Below, piece by piece: positions 1-7,646 of a stretch of DNA of 8,959 nucleotides; the first letter of the stretch is position 1; every line of letters starts with the position of its first letter. Made by a program: the position numbers and the translations under genes. The stretch spans positions 1-8,959 of the forward strand of contig JAUWLJ010000063.1 in the NCBI GenBank assembly GCA_030613705.1, given 5' to 3'. The notes under the pieces were generated by a model. The model saw nothing but the letters and a program-made list of their open reading frames with translations, was not told the DNA's origin and searched no databases. Source of the DNA: Chloroflexota bacterium (lineage in GTDB: Bacteria; Chloroflexota; Anaerolineae; Anaerolineales; UBA4823).

Positions 1-58
1 CTGTAATGCTTTGAGTATTAACATGATATTGATCCTTTAGCTCTCCAACAAATGACAT
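1..58 (-). CDS. Possible start of a further gene, cut by the left window edge
   Basis: A minus-strand frame opens with ATG at 58 and stays open to the window edge, giving 19 residues that begin MSFVGELKDQ. The peptide has ordinary protein-like composition, and the orientation matches the genes upstream. A weak purine-rich GAGTAAG lies directly before the ATG, closer than a normal ribosome-binding site. In-frame TTG codons upstream, before the TAA near 83-85, are alternative starts. The gap of 180 bp from the RecB-like gene is longer than the spacing inside the cassette, so this may be a separate transcription unit. The product cannot be recognised from so few residues, and a chance open frame of this length is quite possible. 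Confidence 0.35.
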   Translation of the reverse strand, partial: MSFVGELKDQYHVNTQSIT

Positions 59-238
59 CTTACTCAGAATTTTCAAGATAGGTTAATCTCAAATTGCTGT
101 TCAAACTTCGAAAATTGAATTAGAACCATCAATCAATTGGCGTGGTACAAATGGATAGGAATAAGAACTTGTTATAAATGGACTAGATTAGGACACTACC
201 ACATATATAATCCAGAGCTGGAAGTATGTCCCAGATTT
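59..238. other. Noncoding AT-rich gap downstream of the RecB-like gene
   Basis: I see no gene, RNA or convincing intrinsic terminator in these 180 bp. The only compact dyad is CCAGAGCTGG at 212-221, which has a four-base stem and no T-tract, so it is not a credible terminator. On the minus strand a poor promoter-like pair lies before the possible left-edge gene: TTGAAC (99-104) and TATCTT (75-80), separated by 18 bp. Each matches four of six consensus bases, so this could be chance in AT-rich DNA. Confidence 0.5.
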
Positions 239-1996
239 TCATTTTAATTTCGTCACATCAGAACGCAACCAACGTAAGATCTGCCAGAGTGCTTTGCAAT
301 CAATCTCCAGGTATTGGCGAATAATTTTCATCTCATAGGTTTCTAAGGGTGTCGGACTTTGATAAGCCTTCCAGCCCATGACCATCACTCGCAGACCCTC
401 GTCGAGCTCCCCTGGCCAATGAACTGCATATTCGGAATCTTGTTCACTCAACGCCTTAGCCATCGATTTCAGCCCAAAGTCCCAAGAACCTGGTATAGCG
501 CCGGGTCCATCCAGGAAAACCTTATTCAAATCCACCCAGGGTAGATTGCGTATTGGGTGGTCATCTGGGAACTGGTGCCTATCCGCTGCCCGTTTTGACT
601 GCCACACCTCGGCGCTCGTCCAGTGGTAGAGTGCGGTTTTATTACCATCGGCAAGAGTACCGTCGGTCAAGTTATCCAAGCGCTGGATAAAACGATCGAA
701 CATGACGAGTTCTTTGACCAAATCTTCGGCTTCAGCGATAAAGGTTTCGTAGCGCCACTCCCCTTGATCCCCCCAGCCTAAACCGATCATGAAGATCATC
801 TCCTCCCCTTCCAGGCTGGGCCACTGCACCTCGAAATCTACATTCACGTTCGTGAAGTACTCATAATCTATGAAGAACTCATAAGGTCTCTCTGGAGGGA
901 TCACGCTAGCAGGGGGCATCATGGCAAACTTCGAGCGGTTGGCCTGCAGGACGGCCCGCATGCGAGCCGCTGTCTTGGCACCAATGCGCTTGACCTCTTC
1001 AAAGGGAATATCGACTGGGTTTGTATCGAGCAGGGAAGCCAGGTTTGGATAACCCAAATCATCTAGCTGGTCTTTGGTGGATTTACCGACGTAATAGAGC
1101 TGGCTCGCATCGCCGCCTGGAATCAAGTCGCGTGCGATGGTGCCCTTGGCAGAGCGCCAGCGGTCGTCGTGGTGGGAAGTGTTGATAGAGACGATATCAT
1201 CTACCCAGGGGCGGTATTGGTCGCCGTTGAGTTTTATATCGAGAAACAGATCGCGCATGGCTGCCAGGTCAGCGTCGAGTGGTTGGTCGAGCAGCGAGGT
1301 GATCTCGACCGACAGCGGGTCAGCGATGCGGTCGCGGGTGATTAGGTATGCGTACCCGGGCATGTACCCTTGCAGCTGTCCCAGCATGTAGGAATAGATG
1401 CGCACCTGGGCGGCGTAATTCTCCAGGTCTTTGGATTTAGACCGGCTGTCCAGCTTGGTGGTGAACTTGAAGTCCATGACGACATAGTGACCATTCTTCC
1501 CTGCGCGACCTAGATTAAGAGCAGGTCCACCTGCATCTTGCTCAGTTAAAAGATTGGGGAACCTTTCCAGCAACCAGGAGCTGTGCACCAGCAGATCGGG
1601 AACTCCATAGATTCGCTCCGGCGCCCACCACAAAGCCGGTTGAGCGATTACTGGTTCACCTTTTTGCATCAATTCGAATGTTTGTCGTACCTTTTCTGCA
1701 AATGTGCCCTCGTAGGAGTCTACACATACTATCTTGGCTTCAGGAGCCATTTTTCTAATCCATTTGTCCTCAAACTGGTTGCTTTTTTCAGCAATAAATT
1801 CCAAGAAATCATAGGGTGATTCGTCAGGTTTAAATCCATAGTTTGAACCATGGTTTTCCAACCATATAATAGCTGGATCTTCGTTGAAAAATGGTCGCAC
1901 TTGAGTTGCAGACATCCATTCAGATGGCACTTCTTGGTATTTTCCGATAGCAGTCTCCAATTTTGGAGGATTCAGTGTAGTACCAATTTGGGTCAT
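239..1996 (-). CDS. RecB-like PD-(D/E)XK nuclease fused to an RNase H-fold exonuclease domain (TM0106-like)
   Basis: The 585-residue protein has two nuclease-type domains. The N-terminal part (about 80-260) carries RecB-family PD-(D/E)XK signatures: GVPD with D134, then VVMDFKF with D175 and K177, then the QxxxY element Q197-Y201. Residues about 305-350 resemble a helix-hairpin-helix linker (IGAKTAARMRAVL). The C-terminal part (about 370-585) looks like the YprB-type RNase H fold: FIDYEYF (D377, E379), YHW near 457-459, WVDL (D489), and a YLEID element (Y562, D566) matching the YxxxD of DEDDy exonucleases. This order is that of the TM0106-type RecB-like putative nucleases, whose biological role is poorly known. 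All main acidic residues are present, so both sites may be active. The ATG at 1996 follows a weak GGA and lies 35 bp after the STAND gene, so co-transcription is likely. A housekeeping repair role is the alternative to a defence role. Confidence 0.85.
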   Translation of the reverse strand: MTQIGTTLNPPKLETAIGKYQEVPSEWMSATQVRPFFNEDPAIIWLENHGSNYGFKPDESPYDFLEFIAEKSNQFEDKWIRKMAPEAKIVCVDSYEGTFAEKVRQTFELMQKGEPVIAQPALWWAPERIYGVPDLLVHSSWLLERFPNLLTEQDAGGPALNLGRAGKNGHYVVMDFKFTTKLDSRSKSKDLENYAAQVRIYSYMLGQLQGYMPGYAYLITRDRIADPLSVEITSLLDQPLDADLAAMRDLFLDIKLNGDQYRPWVDDIVSINTSHHDDRWRSAKGTIARDLIPGGDASQLYYVGKSTKDQLDDLGYPNLASLLDTNPVDIPFEEVKRIGAKTAARMRAVLQANRSKFAMMPPASVIPPERPYEFFIDYEYFTNVNVDFEVQWPSLEGEEMIFMIGLGWGDQGEWRYETFIAEAEDLVKELVMFDRFIQRLDNLTDGTLADGNKTALYHWTSAEVWQSKRAADRHQFPDDHPIRNLPWVDLNKVFLDGPGAIPGSWDFGLKSMAKALSEQDSEYAVHWPGELDEGLRVMVMGWKAYQSPTPLETYEMKIIRQYLEIDCKALWQILRWLRSDVTKLK

Positions 1997-2031
1997 AGAT
2001 TATCCGCAATGGTTATTCGAATAAGGGCAAT

Positions 2032-5000
2032 TTAATCACCAGGTGGAAATCCATCACAGGTAATTTCATACGTCTCACCAGGGAAGAACAATTTCCACTC
2101 TGACTGAGTAAAATTACGTTCCGCCGATTTGCAGACACGTTCAATCCATGAATCCGGGCTTACATCCCATTTCGATATTGTTCCGTCTTCGCTTCCAGTG
2201 ATGAGATAATCTCCATTAGAACTAAAATACATACTTGAAACAACACCCTTGGGGCTAGCAATCGGCTTTCCAAAGGTTTGAAGAGTCTCCATATCCCATA
2301 AGTGTAATAAGCCATTATCACCACTAGATGCTAACATATCGCCATCCGGATTAAAGGCTAATCCAGTTACTCCCCCCCACTCTTGTGAATAAGGGAGAGC
2401 TCTAAATTCTTGGTTTTCTAAGTTCCATAAAGCAATAGAGTTATCCCGAGCACCTGTTGCGATTAATCCTTTATCATTACTTATTGCCAAAGCGTCGATA
2501 AAATCCGATTCTATTCTAAGAGGTGAACCAATTGAGCTTCCATCCGTTGTATTCCATCGTCTGATTTCAGTTTCCAAGCAGCGCAGAGGATCGGCTTCTG
2601 TATCAATATTTACACAATGACCTGATATTAGTATCTCACCAGAATTATTGAAAACAAGGCTTGAAACAATGTCAGTTGAATTATTTATTGTATGAGTTCG
2701 CTCTCTTGATTCGAGGTCGTAGAGGTAGATTGAACCAGTTGAATCACTGAAAGCAAATTGTTCTCCATCAGGGCTTATAGCCACAGTGGTTACCCCAATA
2801 CTTGGGGTTGTAAATATCTCATTTGGATTTGGATCAAATCTTTGGAGGATGGCTTCTTCATTCAACTTAGAAAAAACTAAAACATCATCATTGTTTTTAT
2901 AAACTAAATCCAATACTTTACCAATAACCACAAATAACTCTTCGTGCAGAGGTTGTTGGGGTGTGATCTTATGTAGTCCTACGCTATTATCGAAGCTGCC
3001 GGAAACCAGGAGTATATCTCCTTCAATTGATTCAATTGCCACACTAGTCACTCCATAAATGTAATAGCCTTCTAATCGGGCAATCGTTTTTAAAGTATTT
3101 ACATCCAATATGTTAATATTCCTATCACCACCGCCACTTGCAAGGTAGTTTCCATTTGGACCAAATGCTAAACCTCTCACTGCATTGTTCCCATGTACTT
3201 CAATTGGATCGTTTACCCGTTTCCCAGCCTCAATATCCCATAACATGATACTCGAATCCACCCCACCAGATGCTAAAACCTTACTATCTGGAGACCAAGC
3301 TACACTGTAAACAGAATCTTCATGATCTGGAAATTTTAGTATTGGTTCCCCAGAATTAGGATCCCAAATGATTACCAGGTTGTCACCTCCACCAGATGCT
3401 AACAAATCCCCATCCGGTGACCAACTAACAGAGTAAACATCTGCCCCATGAAATAGCTGGTCTATTTTCGTAAAATTATTCAAATCCCATAACGATATCT
3501 GCGTTCCGACTGCTACAGCCAATCTTTTACCATCTGGGCTAAACGACAAGCTATAAATAGAACCCACATCAGATTTTTTTGTACCTTTACCAGTGGCTAT
3601 ATCCCAAATGTATAATTGCCCAGCGGTATCTCCTGTGGCGAGTTTTTTCCCATCGGGACTAAAGGCCAAACCTTTTACTGGTTCATCATGAACTGTAAAT
3701 CTTCTTCTCACATTTTGTTCTTCGTAATCCCAAATGACTACTGAACCGTTTGTGGTGCTCCATGCCAGAAATCGTCCTTTGGGACTGAGTGCAACTTCTT
3801 CTATATCGTGTGATTGGGGAGGAATTGGTCGACCATATTCCTGCAATTCATGATCTATTGCCTGTTGAATTATTGAAAGCAGAGCATTTTTAGCTTCAAC
3901 TGTATCGGCTTGCTTAAAAGCCATAATCCCAAGTAATGACGACAATTCTAATTGAGTTTCTAAGTATCCCATCGATTGAGTGGCAAACTGGCGAGAACTA
4001 GCAAGGTTGGATTGTTCCTCAGCTTTTTCTTTTTGTGTATCAGCTTCTTGGGCATTAATTTTCGCAACATGCTCATTGTGAACCGCAGTCTCTTTCAAGA
4101 ATAATGCCTCTGTACTAGCGGCGTCTGCGGCAGATTTAGCTACTTCAGCGATCATTCGTAGCTCAATCGCTTCCGTACTGGCAGATTGACTTGTTTCTGC
4201 AATGGCCTGATTTTCAATAGCTAATTTAGCACTTGATTCCGCTTTTTGATTTGCCTCATTCCAAAAAATCATCGCGATGCTTGCAGCAGTTAAGGCCAGA
4301 ACTAATGCAATAGCGAGCATAATTGTGAGCCGGCGTAATTTTTGAGCTTGTGATAGTTCATGTTGTTTGGAGGCTTCTTGGGCATCTACGCTCCTTTTTA
4401 TAAATTTCGCTTCAAGTTCGGTTACATCCTCGAATAGAAGAGCTTGATCCAACATGACTCCACGCCATAAAAAACTGTTGTCTCGCCCTTCATCAAGCCA
4501 TCTTTCCGTTGCTTCAGCAAGGCGCTGCCTTTGGCGTAATTTAACTCTTTCGTCCTCAATCCAAGATATAAATCGCTGCCAGTTTCGGATTAGAGTTTCA
4601 TGGGTGACCTCAACTTGGTCATCTTCTGGGTTTGTACCATGTGTCAACCTTACCAATCGTTCTTGTACAAGCATTTGAAGAGCGTTATCAACACGATCAG
4701 ACGCTAGTGTTATCTCATCAAAAAGGCTTACCCTTCTTATTCGCTTACTGTAAACTTCCATCCTTTCATCAATGCGTGTGAGATGGATTAAAATCTGTTC
4801 AACAGCGTCCTGCAATTCTTTAGAAAGACTACTATAAAAAGCTTCAGCCGAGTTTTGCAAGGCATTAACTCCCCCACCCAATTTGTTATATGCATTCCAT
4901 GTAACCCGATTTCGATCTTTGTATTGCCATAGTTTGTAGAGTGAAAATTGCAGCAATGGTAAAGATGCTGGTTCTCCCAGCACATCATCGACCAATCGAT

Positions 5001-5988
5001 CAACCAGACCTTTATCGAAAACCAGTCCAACTAAATCAGCTGGTTTTTCTATCGCTTGACGCAGTTCATTTGCGTTCATCGGAGGCACGTGTACCGTGGC
5101 AGATTCGAAGGGTGTTTGCAAATTCTTTACTGTGACAATTTTTGTCTCGAAATCTGTTCGCATGGTCAGAATCAAACGATGGTTTTCCCCAGGAGCACTG
5201 ACCAGGTAGAGTAAGTTGTCCACAAATGCTTGCTGGTCCTGGTCATTGTCACAGAGCGTGAATACTTCTTCAAATTGATCGACGACCATTACTACTGGTT
5301 GATTCCATGTGGATTTTACATATTTTAGGAGATATTCAGGATCTTCCCTTAATTGAGTTAGCGAATCCTCAATCCATTTATCATCATCATGATCTGTTCC
5401 CATTTGAAGACAAACGACTAAGCTCCTGATTGGATCGGAACCTGGAACAATACGGCTTAGATAATGCCAATCATCACTACCCTCTAGAGCACCCTTCTTT
5501 AATTCGGGAAGCAGTCCAGCAAACACCAAAGAGGATTTTCCACTACCAGATTCACCTAACACTGCAAGCATGCGACGAGTTTTAAGATGATTTAAAAACG
5601 ATTCGATTATTGTTTGTCTACCAAAGAAAAGATTGTATTGGTGTTCATTAAATGCATCTAAGCCAACATAAGGACAGTTTTTTGGGTCCAGGTCGGGCGC
5701 GAGCTCGGCGTTAAACACTTCAAGATCTGCTTCCTGTTCAACTAGATCGTATCTATAAAGGATATTAGTCCAATAATCCAATTTGCTTTGTGCATCCCAA
5801 CGATCATCGCTGTCAAAGAGCAAGGCACCCAACGCCGTCCCTTTCGAGACAAATTCTCTGACTTCATCCAGAAACTCAGGTGTTTCGCCACTCACTCTGC
5901 TTTTTTGTAACATTTCCTCATGAGCTGCACGAAGTGCGTCTATAGAGGGGAAACGCTTACGTTCGTTGGCATCATCTACTACTTTCAT
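2032..5988 (-). CDS. nSTAND1 ATPase with transmembrane segment, coiled coil and C-terminal WD40 repeats
   Basis: This 1318-residue protein looks like a signal-transduction ATPase of the novel STAND 1 class. Residues 1-100 form a small N-terminal, probably helical domain. The ATPase begins at CPYVGLDAF and FFGR (105-124), with Walker A GESGSGKS (145-152, K151), Walker B VVMVVDQFEE (232-241, D237) and a sensor-like LTMRTDF (R277). The GEP...LPLLQF stretch (338-348) and VTHETLIRNW (461-470) are typical of the arm and winged-helix part. A hydrophobic segment at 554-576 is a likely single membrane span, followed by an Ala/Glu-rich coiled coil to about 670. About 13 WD40 blades occupy about 725-1280. 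The tail, with W1281, ERVCK and FFPGETY, matches the conserved end of many bacterial WD40-STAND proteins. The ATG overlaps the stop of the Mrr-like gene (ATGA), and GGAG lies 8 bases upstream. Inferred role: the WD40 part senses a trigger, the ATPase oligomerises, and the coupled nuclease is activated. Confidence 0.93.
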   Translation of the reverse strand: MKVVDDANERKRFPSIDALRAAHEEMLQKSRVSGETPEFLDEVREFVSKGTALGALLFDSDDRWDAQSKLDYWTNILYRYDLVEQEADLEVFNAELAPDLDPKNCPYVGLDAFNEHQYNLFFGRQTIIESFLNHLKTRRMLAVLGESGSGKSSLVFAGLLPELKKGALEGSDDWHYLSRIVPGSDPIRSLVVCLQMGTDHDDDKWIEDSLTQLREDPEYLLKYVKSTWNQPVVMVVDQFEEVFTLCDNDQDQQAFVDNLLYLVSAPGENHRLILTMRTDFETKIVTVKNLQTPFESATVHVPPMNANELRQAIEKPADLVGLVFDKGLVDRLVDDVLGEPASLPLLQFSLYKLWQYKDRNRVTWNAYNKLGGGVNALQNSAEAFYSSLSKELQDAVEQILIHLTRIDERMEVYSKRIRRVSLFDEITLASDRVDNALQMLVQERLVRLTHGTNPEDDQVEVTHETLIRNWQRFISWIEDERVKLRQRQRLAEATERWLDEGRDNSFLWRGVMLDQALLFEDVTELEAKFIKRSVDAQEASKQHELSQAQKLRRLTIMLAIALVLALTAASIAMIFWNEANQKAESSAKLAIENQAIAETSQSASTEAIELRMIAEVAKSAADAASTEALFLKETAVHNEHVAKINAQEADTQKEKAEEQSNLASSRQFATQSMGYLETQLELSSLLGIMAFKQADTVEAKNALLSIIQQAIDHELQEYGRPIPPQSHDIEEVALSPKGRFLAWSTTNGSVVIWDYEEQNVRRRFTVHDEPVKGLAFSPDGKKLATGDTAGQLYIWDIATGKGTKKSDVGSIYSLSFSPDGKRLAVAVGTQISLWDLNNFTKIDQLFHGADVYSVSWSPDGDLLASGGGDNLVIIWDPNSGEPILKFPDHEDSVYSVAWSPDSKVLASGGVDSSIMLWDIEAGKRVNDPIEVHGNNAVRGLAFGPNGNYLASGGGDRNINILDVNTLKTIARLEGYYIYGVTSVAIESIEGDILLVSGSFDNSVGLHKITPQQPLHEELFVVIGKVLDLVYKNNDDVLVFSKLNEEAILQRFDPNPNEIFTTPSIGVTTVAISPDGEQFAFSDSTGSIYLYDLESRERTHTINNSTDIVSSLVFNNSGEILISGHCVNIDTEADPLRCLETEIRRWNTTDGSSIGSPLRIESDFIDALAISNDKGLIATGARDNSIALWNLENQEFRALPYSQEWGGVTGLAFNPDGDMLASSGDNGLLHLWDMETLQTFGKPIASPKGVVSSMYFSSNGDYLITGSEDGTISKWDVSPDSWIERVCKSAERNFTQSEWKLFFPGETYEITCDGFPPGD

Positions 5989-7415
5989 TGTAAATACTCC
6001 AATAGCAAGTTCATTCTTTCGCCGATAATCTTTAATTCCTCGGTCAAATTTAGCAATTCATCATCAATCCCTTTAAAGTATCGACTCATTTGACTGCGAT
6101 AACGGATAAAGTAAGTGATAGTCTTTAAAACAGAATTTGATTCATAAGTTTCCATTATTCGTGAATAAGAACTATTAAGTTTAAGAACCCAATCAGTTTG
6201 AAAATTTTCATTTAGTCTTTTATTAATAATTTTTAGACTCTGAATGGAACTATCAGATAATATTCGTTCTGTTCTAGTTGTTTCAACCTCCATCAATCGT
6301 AATTCGCCATCAAATTCCTGCATTATATTGTGATGGATAACATGAGATTTTAAACGTCCATCCAAATTGATTAATGCATCTACACTCAAACCAATATCTT
6401 CAACTGTTTTGTGATCCAAATTTAAATCTGAAATTTCTTGATAGATCGACATAATGGCGCCAGCGATTCTATCCAGACATAAAAGCTCTGCAGTGAGCAC
6501 CAACTTTGTATTTATATGTGAAGGTTGCGTACTTATCACACTATGAAGAATCCGTGAAGCTTTATCAAGCTCAATGAAATCAAATTTTTGGATTGCTGTA
6601 GTTAATCCATTGCTTGCTATTTCAATTTTCTCGATCCATATAGCTTTCTCGTAGAGATAATCAGTTTGATGTACCACCTTGATAATATCTTCTATAGCAT
6701 CCTTGATCACCGGTTCATTATTCCCGATGCTGATCCATGCCGTTTCATCTTTAGGCAAACGGTTTTTCTCACGTGCGATTAAATTGCTGGCGTTTTCTAA
6801 TTCTTGAAAAAGATCATGCACACGTTTATAAGTGTGAATAATCCTAATGTGATTTGAAGTGCTGTCGAAATCAGTTTTGAATTTAGTCGTTGCTACTTTA
6901 ACTTCAGGTTTTCCCAATACCTGAATTAACGAAAGTAAACCTGCGTCTACCAACATACTTTCTAAAGAGATTTGAAAAAACTCCTTCACAATTTCAGGAT
7001 ACCTTTTTACCTTTGCATCAAATTCAGAGCTGGCCCAGAAATTGCAGATCATTTTTTCACCGCAGGCATTTCTGGCCCTATCGCGTGTGGTAACTGAAAC
7101 ATCGCTAGTCACAAGAAAGATCAGTTCTTTGGGGCGATCATTATCAGGCAGGTCAAGTACTTTTGTTGTTTCTTGTAGCGCATCTTGAGGACCAAAAGTT
7201 CTAACTCGTTTGCATTGGAAAGCAACCAAATTTCCTTCCTTACGGGCAACAATATCTCGGCCTTTTTCACTCCCAGCAGCACCTAAATGCTCTGCATCTT
7301 TGTAGCCCTCTCGTGTTACCAACCACAAACAAAGTCGTTCAAACTCTTTTGGATCTAAATTCTCGTATGGCAAAATATGGGTAGATCCGGTGAGTAATGG
7401 TTTTTTATTTTTCAT
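5985..7415 (-). CDS. Mrr-like PD-(D/E)XK restriction endonuclease with C-terminal helical domain
   Basis: The 476-residue protein has an N-terminal Mrr-type endonuclease domain (about 17-147). Its signatures are the helix LDPKEFERLC with E24/E26, then GSEKGRDIVA with D54, then AFQCKR with Q67 and K69, the D...QxK core of the Mrr class. Conserved flanking elements follow: FGPQDAL, the strand ELIFLVTSDVS (97-107), RDRARNAC and a FW motif near 126-127. Residues about 185-476 are predicted mainly helical, charged and low in Gly and Pro, with no motif I recognise. This half may hold the protein inactive or bind the STAND partner. The product probably cuts DNA when released or assembled. The ATG at 7415 has only a weak GTGAGACC upstream, but the family-like N-terminus supports it. 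The gene ends inside the STAND start codon, indicating an operon. It is very AT-rich compared with the hydrolase gene upstream. Confidence 0.87.
   Translation of the reverse strand: MKNKKPLLTGSTHILPYENLDPKEFERLCLWLVTREGYKDAEHLGAAGSEKGRDIVARKEGNLVAFQCKRVRTFGPQDALQETTKVLDLPDNDRPKELIFLVTSDVSVTTRDRARNACGEKMICNFWASSEFDAKVKRYPEIVKEFFQISLESMLVDAGLLSLIQVLGKPEVKVATTKFKTDFDSTSNHIRIIHTYKRVHDLFQELENASNLIAREKNRLPKDETAWISIGNNEPVIKDAIEDIIKVVHQTDYLYEKAIWIEKIEIASNGLTTAIQKFDFIELDKASRILHSVISTQPSHINTKLVLTAELLCLDRIAGAIMSIYQEISDLNLDHKTVEDIGLSVDALINLDGRLKSHVIHHNIMQEFDGELRLMEVETTRTERILSDSSIQSLKIINKRLNENFQTDWVLKLNSSYSRIMETYESNSVLKTITYFIRYRSQMSRYFKGIDDELLNLTEELKIIGERMNLLLEYLQ
5997..6000 (-). promoter_or_regulatory. 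Ribosome-binding site of the STAND gene, inside the Mrr-like gene
   Basis: On the minus strand GGAG is followed by eight bases (TATTTACA) and the ATG at 5988. It lies within the last codons of the Mrr-like gene, whose TGA shares bases with this ATG. This fixes the STAND start and indicates translational coupling, so the two proteins are probably made in linked amounts. Confidence 0.7.
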
Positions 7416-7560
7416 ACTTGGGTCTCACGATGGTTGGAACCTCGTTAACTTAATGAGAAAAGGAGATTAATCTTGAAAAGCGAAAGCGCATATCATTACC
7501 AAATTTAAACAACATAAATTGCAGGATGATTTACATTAATTTATTTAAATTCAACTTGTA

Positions 7561-7566
7561 ATTATA
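7561..7566 (-). promoter_or_regulatory. Candidate -10 box for the nuclease-STAND operon
   Basis: On the minus strand these bases read TATAAT, a perfect -10 hexamer, about 145 bases upstream of the Mrr-like start. At 15-18 bp spacing I find no good -35 (best two of six matches), and there is no extended TGn element. In such AT-rich DNA the hexamer may be chance, or the promoter may depend on an activator. Confidence 0.25.
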
Positions 7567-7629
7567 ACGATCATCGACGAAAAGGAACTCCACAACACTC
7601 GTACATCTTGATATATACCGCAGACTGCC

Positions 7630-7646
7630 ATGTAGTAATCCTACAT
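7630..7646. repeat. Short perfect dyad (ATGTAG-taatc-CTACAT)
   Basis: A six-base perfect inverted repeat with a five-base spacer lies upstream of the operon, about 65 bp before the candidate -10. It has the size of a dimeric regulator half-site pair. It could also be a weak hairpin downstream of the hydrolase gene, but it lacks a T-tract and is AT-rich, so an intrinsic terminator is unlikely. A dyad this short can occur by chance. Confidence 0.25.

Noticed and set aside
157..177. Similarity of AACTTGTTATAA (left gap) to AACTTGTAATTATAA (7553-7567) as possible flanking repeats of an element
   Set aside because: The match is broken and only about seven bases are exact and contiguous, which is expected by chance between two AT-rich gaps.
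212..221. CCAGAGCTGG as a terminator after the RecB-like gene
   Set aside because: The four-base stem is too short and no T-tract follows on the minus strand.
1137..1391. Plus-strand frames opposite the RecB-like gene, including this one and those at 359-544, 1583-1819 and 1850-2035
   Set aside because: All lie antisense to a gene with conserved nuclease motifs. Their Ser/Arg/Cys-rich translations are typical shadows.
4788..5030. 80-codon minus-strand frame inside the STAND gene
   Set aside because: It overlaps the ATPase coding frame in another phase. The Trp/His/Cys-rich translation has no recognisable motif.
7480..7489. GCGAAAGCGC as a hairpin in the intergenic region
   Set aside because: GCG-AAA-GCG is a direct repeat, not an inverted one, so it cannot form a stem of useful length.
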